Source: WVYX01 sp039586815 (lineage in GTDB: Bacteria > Gemmatimonadota > Gemmatimonadetes > Gemmatimonadales > GWC2-71-9). From it: a DNA stretch of 64,000 nt. Shown one piece after another: positions 7,822 to 16,149 of the stretch. Location: NCBI GenBank assembly GCA_039586815.1, contig JBDHJR010000004.1:1-64000 (forward strand), given 5' to 3'. Below the pieces are notes generated by a model. The model was not told where the DNA came from, ran no database searches, and saw nothing but the letters and a program-made list of their open reading frames with translations. Position numbers and translations under genes: made by a program. Numbering within the stretch: position 1 is the stretch's first letter; every line of letters begins with the position of its first letter.

Positions 7822-10239
7822 ATGGGAGTTCGCCTGTTCCCTGAACATCCGTTGGCTACTCGTCTCCTGTTTGCAGCGGTGCTGATCGCGTTCGGGGCCG
7901 CTTCAGTCGCCCCGCGAGCTGCCGCGCAGCAGCAGCGGACCCCGGTGACGATCGGCTTCCTGACCGACGGCCCGTTGCTCCGCTTCGGCGAGCTGTTGGA
8001 CCAGATCGAGCGGGAGACGGTAGTGCTTCTCGAGAACCGCTTCGAGGTGCGTATCGGGGGGGACCTGACGCTGGCGGGGGATCACACCGTGGCGGGCATC
8101 CGGGCGGCGCTCGATCAGCTCATGGATCGGGTGGACGTTGTAGTGGTCGTCGGTACCATGGGCGCACAAGTGGCTGCCGACCATCCGCGACTCGCCAAGC
8201 CGGTCGTCGCGCCCTTCGTGCTCGACCCCTCGCTACAGGACATCCCCCGACAGGGAGCCGCCTCCGGGGTGTCCAACTTCGTGTACCTCACGCGACCCGA
8301 GAACCGGGATCTTGCCACGCTGGCCGAGGCGGTTGCCTTTCAGCGCCTCGCCGTGCTCATGAACGCATCTGCGGTCGCCGAGATGCCGGGCCTGGACCGG
8401 CGCGTCGAGCAGCTGGTGGCGCAAGCCGGAGCCGAGGCGGTGGTCGTTCCGGTGGGCGACGATGTCCGGCTCGCGCTCGACTCCATCGAGGCAGCTGGGG
8501 TGGACGCCGTGTACGTGCTGCCACTGTCGCGGGTCTCGAGCGCGGCGTTCGAGCTGCTGGCAGAGGGACTGGTCGAGCTCGGGCTGCCGAGCCTCTCCTG
8601 GTTCGGGGAGGCCGAGGTTCGCCAGGGTATCCTGCTGGCGCGGCGCCCGGACTCCTTCACGTTCCAGCTCGCTCGGCTGACGGCGCTCACCGTGGAACAG
8701 ATCCTCCGGGGCGATGCACCGGGGCAGTTGCGCGTGACGTTCGTGCCGCAGGAGCGCTTGATCGTGAATATGGAGACCGCGCGTACAATCGGGGTCTATC
8801 CGTCGTGGACCATGCTCAGCGATGCGCGGCTGATCGAGGCGCGGCCCGGAGTAGTGCCCGAGCCGCAGTCTCTGGACTCCATCGTGCGGGAGGCGCTGGC
8901 GCAGAACCAGGATCTCGCGTCGTTCGAACGCGCGCTGCAGGCGGCTGCGCAGGACGTGAAGACGGCGACGTCACGCCTCCTGCCGCAGCTCGACCTGGCA
9001 TTCTCCGGCCGCATCATTGATGAGGACCGTGCCGAGCGCAGCCTGGGAATCATGCCCGAGCAGATGGTGCTCGGCTCGGTAGGGCTTTCGCAGGTCGTGT
9101 ATGCGGACCGTGCCTGGGCGGATCGCACCATCCAGCAGTCCTTGCAGCGGGCGCGGGAGGAGGACTACTCGTCACTGCGGCTGGACGTGTCGTTCGAGGC
9201 GGCCGACGCCTATCTCACCGTGCTGCGCCGCAAGACGGGTGAGCGGATCCGGCGGGAGAATCTCGCGTTCACCCGCACGAACCTGGACCTGGCCGATGTG
9301 CGGCGGCAGACGGGTGCGGCGACGCCCGGGGAGGTGCTGCGCTGGGAGGCTCAGGTCTCCAAGGATCGCCAGGGGGTGGTCGGCGCGGCGGCCGCCCGGG
9401 CGATCGCCGAGATACGGCTCAATCGCCTGCTGAACCGAGCACTCGGCGACGATGTCGCCACTCCCGAGGATGAGCTCGAGGATCCTGTGATCCGCTGGGC
9501 GGAGGACGCCCTGATCATGCTGTTGGACGACCCGCGGCGTTTCGATGGCTTTCAGGACTTCATGATCGCAGAAGCGCTGGTGCAGTCGCCCGAGCTGCGG
9601 GCGCTCGACGCCTTGATCGGGGGGCAGGAGCGGGCGGTGACGGCCGCCAACCGGTCCTTCTGGCTGCCCGAGTTCGTCCTCGATGCGCGCCTCTCGAACC
9701 GGTTGCTGGAGGGGGGCGCCGGTTCGGAGGGTGGTGGTCTGCCCGGCCTGGCGCCTGCGGAGGAGGCTGATCCGTGGCGCTGGTCGATCCAGCTGAGCGC
9801 CCGCTATCTGCTGTTCGGGAGCGGCTCGCGCACCGCGGCCAAGGAACGGGCCCAGCAGAGCCTGTTCAGTCTCGAGTTCCAGCGTACCGCAGAGGCGCAG
9901 CGGGTGGAGGGGGCGATGCGCGGCGAGCTGCAGCGCCTCCTGTCGTCCCGGGTACGCCTGGAGCTGGCGCGGACCGCCGCCACTGCGGCACAGGGCAACT
10001 ACGAGTTCGTGCGGGCGGCCTACGCGGGAGGCGTAGCGGGTATCCTCAACCTGCTCGACGCCCAGAACACGGCGCTCGTTGCCGACCTCGACGCAGCCAA
10101 TGCGCTGTACGATTTCATCACCGACTTCATGGCCGTGCAGCGGGCGGCCGGCCAGATCGATTTGTTCCTCGACGAGGCCTCGCGTGAGGCGTTCATTCAG
10201 CGCCTGGTAGACTACCTGCGCGAGCGCGGCATGGAGTAG
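7822..10239 (+). CDS. Outer-membrane efflux protein (TolC family) fused to an ABC-type periplasmic binding domain
   Basis: An 805-residue exported protein in two parts. After a signal peptide (MGVRLFPEHPLATRLLF to about AAAQ), residues about 35-330 resemble the ABC_sub_bind family of periplasmic binding proteins: TPVTIGFLTDGPL, VDVVVVVGTMGAQVAAD, GVDAVYVLPLSRV and FTFQLARLTALTVEQIL. Residues about 345-800 are a TolC-like outer-membrane factor with paired long helices (SLDSIVREALAQNQDLASFE, ATSRLLPQLDL, YEFVRAAYAGGVAGILNLLD). The fusion is in one frame without interruption. A start at 7792 is also possible; 7822 gives the cleaner signal peptide and has AGAGG just ahead. It heads an operon with the adaptor and RND pump, so it should form the outer duct. 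The binding domain might sense or capture a substrate in the periplasm. Confidence 0.85.
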   Translation: MGVRLFPEHPLATRLLFAAVLIAFGAASVAPRAAAQQQRTPVTIGFLTDGPLLRFGELLDQIERETVVLLENRFEVRIGGDLTLAGDHTVAGIRAALDQLMDRVDVVVVVGTMGAQVAADHPRLAKPVVAPFVLDPSLQDIPRQGAASGVSNFVYLTRPENRDLATLAEAVAFQRLAVLMNASAVAEMPGLDRRVEQLVAQAGAEAVVVPVGDDVRLALDSIEAAGVDAVYVLPLSRVSSAAFELLAEGLVELGLPSLSWFGEAEVRQGILLARRPDSFTFQLARLTALTVEQILRGDAPGQLRVTFVPQERLIVNMETARTIGVYPSWTMLSDARLIEARPGVVPEPQSLDSIVREALAQNQDLASFERALQAAAQDVKTATSRLLPQLDLAFSGRIIDEDRAERSLGIMPEQMVLGSVGLSQVVYADRAWADRTIQQSLQRAREEDYSSLRLDVSFEAADAYLTVLRRKTGERIRRENLAFTRTNLDLADVRRQTGAATPGEVLRWEAQVSKDRQGVVGAAAARAIAEIRLNRLLNRALGDDVATPEDELEDPVIRWAEDALIMLLDDPRRFDGFQDFMIAEALVQSPELRALDALIGGQERAVTAANRSFWLPEFVLDARLSNRLLEGGAGSEGGGLPGLAPAEEADPWRWSIQLSARYLLFGSGSRTAAKERAQQSLFSLEFQRTAEAQRVEGAMRGELQRLLSSRVRLELARTAATAAQGNYEFVRAAYAGGVAGILNLLDAQNTALVADLDAANALYDFITDFMAVQRAAGQIDLFLDEASREAFIQRLVDYLRERGME

Positions 10240-10275
10240 CACAGTGCACAGACTACCGGACCACGGATTGAAGCC

Positions 10276-11379
10276 ATGGACTTGAAACGCTGCTCGAGGT
10301 TGCGCGCGCTCGCGCTCCTCGCCACGCTCGGCGCGCTTGTTCCCGGCTGCGGTGGTGAGCCGCCGCCGGAGGGGGCGATCGCCCGGCCCGTCAAGATGAT
10401 CGAGATCGGCTTCGGAGGTGTCTCCGGCGTACGCGAGTACCCCGGGACGGTCGAAGCGGCCGAGCGGGCCGAGCTGGCCTTCGAGGTCCCCGGGCTCATC
10501 CTGGAGATGCCGGTCGTGCAGGGACAATGGGTGAGACGGGGCCGGCTGCTCGCCCGGCTCGACGCGCGCGACTTCGAGGCACAGCGCGACGCCGACGCCG
10601 CGAGTCTCGAGGCGGCCCGCGCGGACTTTCGGCGCTATCAGGAGCTGTACGCCGCCGACGCCGTGACGCTGCAGGAGCTGCAGCTGAGGCAGGCGCAGTT
10701 CGAAGTGGCGGCGGCGCGTTTGCGGGCGTCGCAGAAGTCGGTCGATGATACCCGGCTCGTGGCACCGTTCGCCGGCCGTGTGGCGCGCACCTTCGTGGAT
10801 GCCTTCCAGAACGTGCTGGCCAAGGAGACGGTGCTGCTTCTCAACGACGATCGCAATCTGGAGCTAGTGATCGCCGTGCCGGAGGCCGACGCGTTGGTGG
10901 CCCGGCAGGCGGTGGATGCAACGGGCAGTCCGATGGAGCTTGAAGCGGAGGGGTCGGTATCGACGTTCCCCGACCGACGGTTCCCCGCCTGGCTCACGGA
11001 GGTCGCGACACAGGCCGACCCCGTGACGCGCACCTTCGAGGTGACGTTCGGCTTCCAGTCGCCCAGCGACATCGCCCTGGTCCCGGGTATGACGGCGCGC
11101 ATGATCGTGCGCCGCGTGGGTCTGCCGGGAGCGACCGTACAGCGCCTGCCGGCGAACGCCGTATTCGCGGCGGACGACGGTCAGACGTCGGTGTGGAAGG
11201 TGGATCCTGTGGCCATGACGGTCACCCGCGCCCCGGTGGAGATCGGTGCGATGTTCGGCGCAGAGGTCGAGGTCATGCGGGGTCTCGTCGACGGCGATCT
11301 GGTCGCCGTGACCGGCGTGGCGAACCTGCGGGAAGGCGATCCGGTGCGGCGGCTCGAGGGCCGCGAGGGCGGGTCGTAG
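10276..11379 (+). CDS. RND efflux periplasmic adaptor (membrane fusion) lipoprotein
   Basis: A 367-residue HlyD/AcrA-type adaptor linking the inner-membrane pump to the outer-membrane duct. The signal peptide ends in a lipobox LVPGC, so it should be lipid-anchored. Domains in order: first beta-barrel strand and biotinyl-lipoyl half (RAELAFEVPGLILEMPVVQG, RGRLLARLD), a short alpha hairpin (about 95-150, DFEAQRDADAASLEAARADF), the second lipoyl half (DTRLVAPFAGRVAR), a beta-barrel with PGMTARMIVRR, and a membrane-proximal domain ending NLREGDPVRRLEG. The hairpin is short compared with AcrA. It begins 36 bases after the TolC-fusion stop and ends 3 bases before the RND pump. Substrate unknown. 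Confidence 0.9.
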   Translation: MDLKRCSRLRALALLATLGALVPGCGGEPPPEGAIARPVKMIEIGFGGVSGVREYPGTVEAAERAELAFEVPGLILEMPVVQGQWVRRGRLLARLDARDFEAQRDADAASLEAARADFRRYQELYAADAVTLQELQLRQAQFEVAAARLRASQKSVDDTRLVAPFAGRVARTFVDAFQNVLAKETVLLLNDDRNLELVIAVPEADALVARQAVDATGSPMELEAEGSVSTFPDRRFPAWLTEVATQADPVTRTFEVTFGFQSPSDIALVPGMTARMIVRRVGLPGATVQRLPANAVFAADDGQTSVWKVDPVAMTVTRAPVEIGAMFGAEVEVMRGLVDGDLVAVTGVANLREGDPVRRLEGREGGS

Positions 11380-11382
11380 CCC

Positions 11383-14300
11383 ATGAAGATCACGCAATTC
11401 TGCATCGAGAATCGGGTCACTACGCTCGTCCTCACCGTCGTCCTGGTGGTGGGCGGGATCATCTCGTACACCGGCATGGGCCGGCTCGAGGACCCGGAGT
11501 TCACGATCAAGGACGCCCTGATCATCACTCCCTATCCGGGTGCTTCCGCGGCGGAGGTCGAGGAAGAAGTCTCCGACGTAATCGAGATCGCGGTGCAGAA
11601 GCTCAAGCAGCTCCTCGAGGTCGAGTCGCGGTCTACGCGGGGCCTGTCGATCGTCACCGCCACGATCAAGGACCAGTACGATAAGGAGACGCTCCCGCAG
11701 GTGTGGGACGAGCTCCGGCGCAAGGTGAACGACGCCCAGGGCAATCTGCCCCCCGGTGCCGGGCCTTCCATCGTCAACGACGATTTCGGTGACGTCTACG
11801 GGGTGTTCTTCGCGCTGTACGGAGAGGGGTACAGCTACGCCGAGCTGTATGATGTGGCCAAGCTGCTGCGGCGGGAGTTGCTGCTCGTACAGGACGTTGC
11901 GAAGATCGACTTCTTCGGAGTGCAGCCTGAGGTCGTCTACGTCGAGCTGGATCGTGACCGGATGTCGCAGCTCGGCATCTCTGTGTTAGCGGTCGCCGAG
12001 GGATTGGCCTCCAGGAACCTCGCCGCGTACGCGGGCCACGTCGAGGTGGGTCCCGACTTCATCACCATAGACCCCACGGGGCTGTTCGACTCGGTGGACG
12101 ACTTCGGATCGTTGCTGATCGCCGGCGAGCCGGGCGGTGCTCAGATCTTCTTGCGGGATATCGCTGATGTCCGCCGGGGATACCGCGACCCGCCGCGGCA
12201 GTTGATTCGGTACAACGGGAGCCAGGCCGTCGGCCTCGGCATCTCCACCGTGCCCGACGGTAACGTGGTCACGATGGGAGATGCGGTCGCCGCCCGGTTC
12301 CGGGAGCTGCGGCCCCAGATCCCCTTGGGGGTCGAGGTCGGCATCATCGCAGTCCAGTCGCAGGCGGTGACCACGGCCATCAACAGCTTCCTGGTGAGCC
12401 TGCTGCAGGCCGTCGCCATCGTCGTTGTGGTGCTGCTCCTCTTCATGGGGCTGCGGTCGGGGCTGCTCATCGGGTTCATCCTGTTCCTCACCATTGCGGG
12501 CTCGTTCATCGTCATGCCGCAGATGGGCGTGATGCTGGAGCGCATTTCCCTGGGGGCGCTGATTATTGCGTTAGGCATGCTGGTGGACAACGCCATCGTG
12601 GTTGTGGACGGGATGCTGGTGAAGATGCAGCAGGGAGTCGAGAAGGTCCGGGCGGCGGTCGAAACGGTGCAGCAGACTGCGTGGCCGCTCCTGGGCGCAA
12701 CGGTGATCGCGATTCTCGCGTTCGCGGCGATCGGCACCTCGCAGGACGCCACGGGGGAGTACACGCGGTCGCTGTACACGGTGATCCTGATCTCGCTGAT
12801 GCTGAGCTGGGTGACGGCCGTGACCGTGACACCTCTGCTTGGAATCATGGTGCTCAAGCCCAAGCTGCCGAAGCCGGGGGAGGAGCCCGCCGACCCGTAC
12901 GGCGGCGTGTTCTATACGAAGTTCCGCGGTCTGCTGGGCGGCGCCATCCGACGGCGGGCGATTACCCTCGGCGTGGTCGTGGGGGTCTTCGTTCTCTCGC
13001 TGGTGGGGTTCGGCAGGGTCAAGCAGAGCTTCTTCCCGAACTCCACGCGCCCGCAATTCATGATCGACTACTGGCTGCCGCAGGGGAGCCAGATCGCAAG
13101 CACCGAGCGCGACGTGGCCGAGATCGAGCAGTGGCTCATGGAGCAGGAGAGCGTAACCAGCGTCGCCTCCGTGGTCGGAGCCGGCGCCATGCGGTTCCTG
13201 CTGACGTATGTGCCGGAGAAGGAGAATCCGGCGTTCGCGCAGTTCCTGGTAGACGTGGAAGACTCCCGCCTGATCGACGGGATGCTGCTGCAGTTCCAGG
13301 AGCACCTCGAGCGGGCGTACCCCGGCGCCATGGTGCAGACCCGGAAGTTCATCCTGGGCCCGGGCGAGCCCGGCAAGATCCAGGCGCGCTTCTATGGGCC
13401 GGACCCCGATGTGCTCCGCAGCCTCGCGTCGGAGACGGAGACGATCTTCCGCGCGGAACCGAACCTCTACGGCATTAAGACCGACTGGCGCGAGCGGGTG
13501 AAGGTCGTGCGGCCGGTGGTCGCCGACGAGCAGGCCAACCTCGCTGGCATCACGCGCACCGACATCGCCACGGCGCTGCTCGCGGGCTTCGAGGGCGCCT
13601 CGTTCGGCGTGTACCGGGAGCGCGACGAGCTGCTGCCGATCATTGCTCGTGCTCCGGAGACGGAGCGGGCCGACGTCAGCAACATCGGCAACATCCAGAT
13701 CTACAGCCCGGCCGCGGGTCGAGCGATCCCGTTGCGCCAGGTTGTGTCGGGCTTCGAGACCACTTTCGAAGACGAGATCATCGTGCGCATGGACCGCAGA
13801 CGCGCTATCAAGGTGCTGGCCGACCCGCGGGTGGGGGAGGCGCCACCCATGCTCGCCGAGCTGCGACCGGTGGTCGAGGCGATCGAGCTGCCGGAGGGTT
13901 ATTCGCTGGAGTGGTGGGGCGAGTACCGAGACAGCGCCAGGGCGCAAGCGTCGTTGGCGGCCTCGTTCCCCGTCTTCGTATTGATGATGGTGTTGATCAC
14001 CGTCGCCCTGTTCAACTCGCTGAAGCAGACCGCCGTCATATGGCTGGTGGTGCCGCTCGCACTCATCGGCGTCACACTGGGTCTGCTCTCCACCGCACAG
14101 CCATTCGGGTTCATGGCGCTGCTCGGCTTCATGAGCCTCTCCGGGATGCTCATCAAGAACGCCATCGTGTTGATCGACGAGATCAACTCGCAGCGCGGCG
14201 GCGACCAGTCCGACTTCAACGCGATCCTGCAGGCGGCGGTGAGCCGCCTGCGGCCGGTTGGCATGGCGGCGGCGACCACGATCCTGGGGATGCTGCCGCT

Positions 14301-14427
14301 GGTGCCCGACGCCTTCTTTGTCGCGATGGCGGTGACGGTCATGTTCGGTCTGGGCGTTGCGACACTGCTCACCATGGTGGTCGTACCGACGCTGTATGCC
14401 ACCTTCTATGGGATACGGGAGGCCTGA
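11383..14427 (+). CDS. RND-family multidrug/solute efflux transporter (AcrB-like)
   Basis: A 1014-residue inner-membrane pump of the AcrB/MdtB superfamily, driven by proton flux. Twelve membrane segments fall in the usual 1+5+1+5 pattern, with TM1 at MKITQFCIENRVTTLVLTVV and a cluster near residues 330-500 and 850-1010. Two large periplasmic porter loops lie between. In TM4 the proton relay reads GMLVDNAIVVVDGM, keeping the first Asp of the AcrB DD pair with Asn at the second. TM10 has the relay Lys in GMLIKNAIVLIDEINSQ. It forms a tripartite system with the two preceding genes and is followed after 9 bases by glnS. The substrate cannot be read from sequence. Confidence 0.93.
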   Translation: MKITQFCIENRVTTLVLTVVLVVGGIISYTGMGRLEDPEFTIKDALIITPYPGASAAEVEEEVSDVIEIAVQKLKQLLEVESRSTRGLSIVTATIKDQYDKETLPQVWDELRRKVNDAQGNLPPGAGPSIVNDDFGDVYGVFFALYGEGYSYAELYDVAKLLRRELLLVQDVAKIDFFGVQPEVVYVELDRDRMSQLGISVLAVAEGLASRNLAAYAGHVEVGPDFITIDPTGLFDSVDDFGSLLIAGEPGGAQIFLRDIADVRRGYRDPPRQLIRYNGSQAVGLGISTVPDGNVVTMGDAVAARFRELRPQIPLGVEVGIIAVQSQAVTTAINSFLVSLLQAVAIVVVVLLLFMGLRSGLLIGFILFLTIAGSFIVMPQMGVMLERISLGALIIALGMLVDNAIVVVDGMLVKMQQGVEKVRAAVETVQQTAWPLLGATVIAILAFAAIGTSQDATGEYTRSLYTVILISLMLSWVTAVTVTPLLGIMVLKPKLPKPGEEPADPYGGVFYTKFRGLLGGAIRRRAITLGVVVGVFVLSLVGFGRVKQSFFPNSTRPQFMIDYWLPQGSQIASTERDVAEIEQWLMEQESVTSVASVVGAGAMRFLLTYVPEKENPAFAQFLVDVEDSRLIDGMLLQFQEHLERAYPGAMVQTRKFILGPGEPGKIQARFYGPDPDVLRSLASETETIFRAEPNLYGIKTDWRERVKVVRPVVADEQANLAGITRTDIATALLAGFEGASFGVYRERDELLPIIARAPETERADVSNIGNIQIYSPAAGRAIPLRQVVSGFETTFEDEIIVRMDRRRAIKVLADPRVGEAPPMLAELRPVVEAIELPEGYSLEWWGEYRDSARAQASLAASFPVFVLMMVLITVALFNSLKQTAVIWLVVPLALIGVTLGLLSTAQPFGFMALLGFMSLSGMLIKNAIVLIDEINSQRGGDQSDFNAILQAAVSRLRPVGMAAATTILGMLPLVPDAFFVAMAVTVMFGLGVATLLTMVVVPTLYATFYGIREA

Positions 14428-14436
14428 GGGCCGTCC

Positions 14437-16146
14437 ATGACGAGTGAGGGCGCCCGCAAGCCGGGACTCGACTTCATCCGCGCGATGGTCGAGGAGGACG
14501 GACGCACGGATAAGTACAGCGGCCGGGTAGCCACCCGATTTCCGCCCGAGCCCAACGGCTACCTACACATCGGGCACGCCAAGTCGTGCTGTCTCAACTT
14601 CGGGCTGGCACTCGAGCACGCCGGCACGTGCAACCTCCGGTTCGACGACACCAACCCCGAAACCGAGGACATGAAGTACGTCGAGGCGATCAAGCGGGAC
14701 GTCGCGTGGCTGGGGTTCGAGTGGGACGACCGGCTGTACCATGCCTCTGACTACTTCGAGCAGCTGTACGATTGGGCGGAGTTGCTGATCGAGAAGGGGC
14801 TGGCCTACGTGGACAGCCTGTCGGAGGCCGAGATCCGGGAGTATCGCGGCACGGTGACCGAGCCGGGCAGGCCGAGCCCCCACCGCGACCGCACACCCGA
14901 GGAGAACCTCGACCTGTTCCGCCGCATGAAGGCCGGCGAATTCGCGGACGGCGAGCACGTGCTGCGCGGCAAGATCGACATGGCGCATCCCAACATGCTG
15001 ATGCGCGACCCTGTGCTGTATCGCATCCGCAACGCCAGCCACTACCGCCGCGCCGACGCGTGGTGCATCTACCCGCTTTACGACTACACCCACTGCCTGT
15101 CCGACGCGATCGAGGACATCACGCACTCGCTGTGCACGCTCGAGTTCAAGGACAACAACGAGCTGTACGAGTGGGTGCTCGACGCCGTGGGGCTGCCCAA
15201 GCCGCGCACCGAGCAGACCGAGTTCGCGCGGCTCAACCTCGACTACACGGTCCTGAGCAAGCGCCGCCTCATCAAGCTGGTGGAAGAGGGCTTCGTGAGC
15301 GGATGGGACGACCCGCGCATGCCCACGATCGCCGGTATGAGGCGACGCGGCGTCACGCCTGAGGCGATCCGCAAGTTCTGCGACCTGGTTGGGGTGGCCA
15401 AGAACGAGAGCCGGGTGGACATCGAGAAGCTGGAGTGGGCGATCCGCGACGAGCTGAACCCCAAGGTGCCGCGGGTGCTTTGCGTGCTGCGGCCCCTCAA
15501 GGTGGTGATCACCAACTGTCCGGAAGGGCAGGTAGAGGAGCTCGAAGCGCCGTACTACCCGCGTGACATCCCCAAGGAGGGCTCCCGCCCGCTGCCGTTC
15601 GCGCGCGAGATCTACATAGAGCGCGACGACTTCATGGAGGACCCGCCCAGGAAGTTCTTCCGGCTCGCGCCGGGCCGCGAGGTGCGGCTGCGCTACGGGT
15701 ACATCATCAAGTGCGAAGACGTGATCAAGGACCCCAAGACGGGCGAGGTCACCGAGCTGCGCTGCACCTACGACCCCGAGACCAGGAGTGGCACGCCCGA
15801 CGGCCGCAAGGTGAAGGGGACCATCCATTGGGTCTCGGCCGAGCACGCGCTGCCGTGCGAGGTGCGGCTGTACGACCGGCTGTTCGTGAAGGCCAACCCG
15901 GACGACGTGGAGCAGGGGAAGGAGTTCACCGACTACCTCAACCCCGACTCACTCGTCGTGCTGGATGAGAGTCGCATCGAGCCCTCCGTGGCAGAGGACC
16001 CAGCCGGCACCCGCTACCAGTTCGAGCGCCAGGGTTACTTCATCGCGGACCAGGACTCCAAGCCCGGCGCCCTCGTGTTCAACCGCACGGTGACCCTTAG
16101 GGATACGTGGGCGAAGATCGCGGGGAAGGGGAAGGGGAAGGCGTAG
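14437..16146 (+). CDS. glnS: Glutaminyl-tRNA synthetase
   Basis: GlnRS charges tRNA(Gln) directly with glutamine. This 569-residue class I synthetase has FPPEPNGYLHIGHAKS (HIGH at 44-47), LRFDDTNPE, and a KMSKS-equivalent VLSKRRL near 272-276 as in bacterial GlnRS. The C-terminal two-barrel anticodon-binding region (about 340-560) contains REIYIERDDFME and KGTIHWVSAEHALPCEVRLYDRLF. The GlnRS features (TEFARLNLDYTVLSKR) exclude GluRS. There is no YqeY extension as in Deinococcus GlnRS. A GAGGG ribosome site precedes the ATG, which lies 9 bases after the RND gene, so it is probably co-transcribed with the efflux genes. Together with gatDE about 8 kb upstream, the genome appears to hold both routes to Gln-tRNA(Gln). 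Confidence 0.95.
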   Translation: MTSEGARKPGLDFIRAMVEEDGRTDKYSGRVATRFPPEPNGYLHIGHAKSCCLNFGLALEHAGTCNLRFDDTNPETEDMKYVEAIKRDVAWLGFEWDDRLYHASDYFEQLYDWAELLIEKGLAYVDSLSEAEIREYRGTVTEPGRPSPHRDRTPEENLDLFRRMKAGEFADGEHVLRGKIDMAHPNMLMRDPVLYRIRNASHYRRADAWCIYPLYDYTHCLSDAIEDITHSLCTLEFKDNNELYEWVLDAVGLPKPRTEQTEFARLNLDYTVLSKRRLIKLVEEGFVSGWDDPRMPTIAGMRRRGVTPEAIRKFCDLVGVAKNESRVDIEKLEWAIRDELNPKVPRVLCVLRPLKVVITNCPEGQVEELEAPYYPRDIPKEGSRPLPFAREIYIERDDFMEDPPRKFFRLAPGREVRLRYGYIIKCEDVIKDPKTGEVTELRCTYDPETRSGTPDGRKVKGTIHWVSAEHALPCEVRLYDRLFVKANPDDVEQGKEFTDYLNPDSLVVLDESRIEPSVAEDPAGTRYQFERQGYFIADQDSKPGALVFNRTVTLRDTWAKIAGKGKGKA

Positions 16147-16149
16147 CCC

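Noticed and set aside
9172..10527. A 451-codon minus-strand frame over the TolC fusion and adaptor
   Set aside because: It crosses two well-supported plus-strand genes and its composition is that of an antisense frame.
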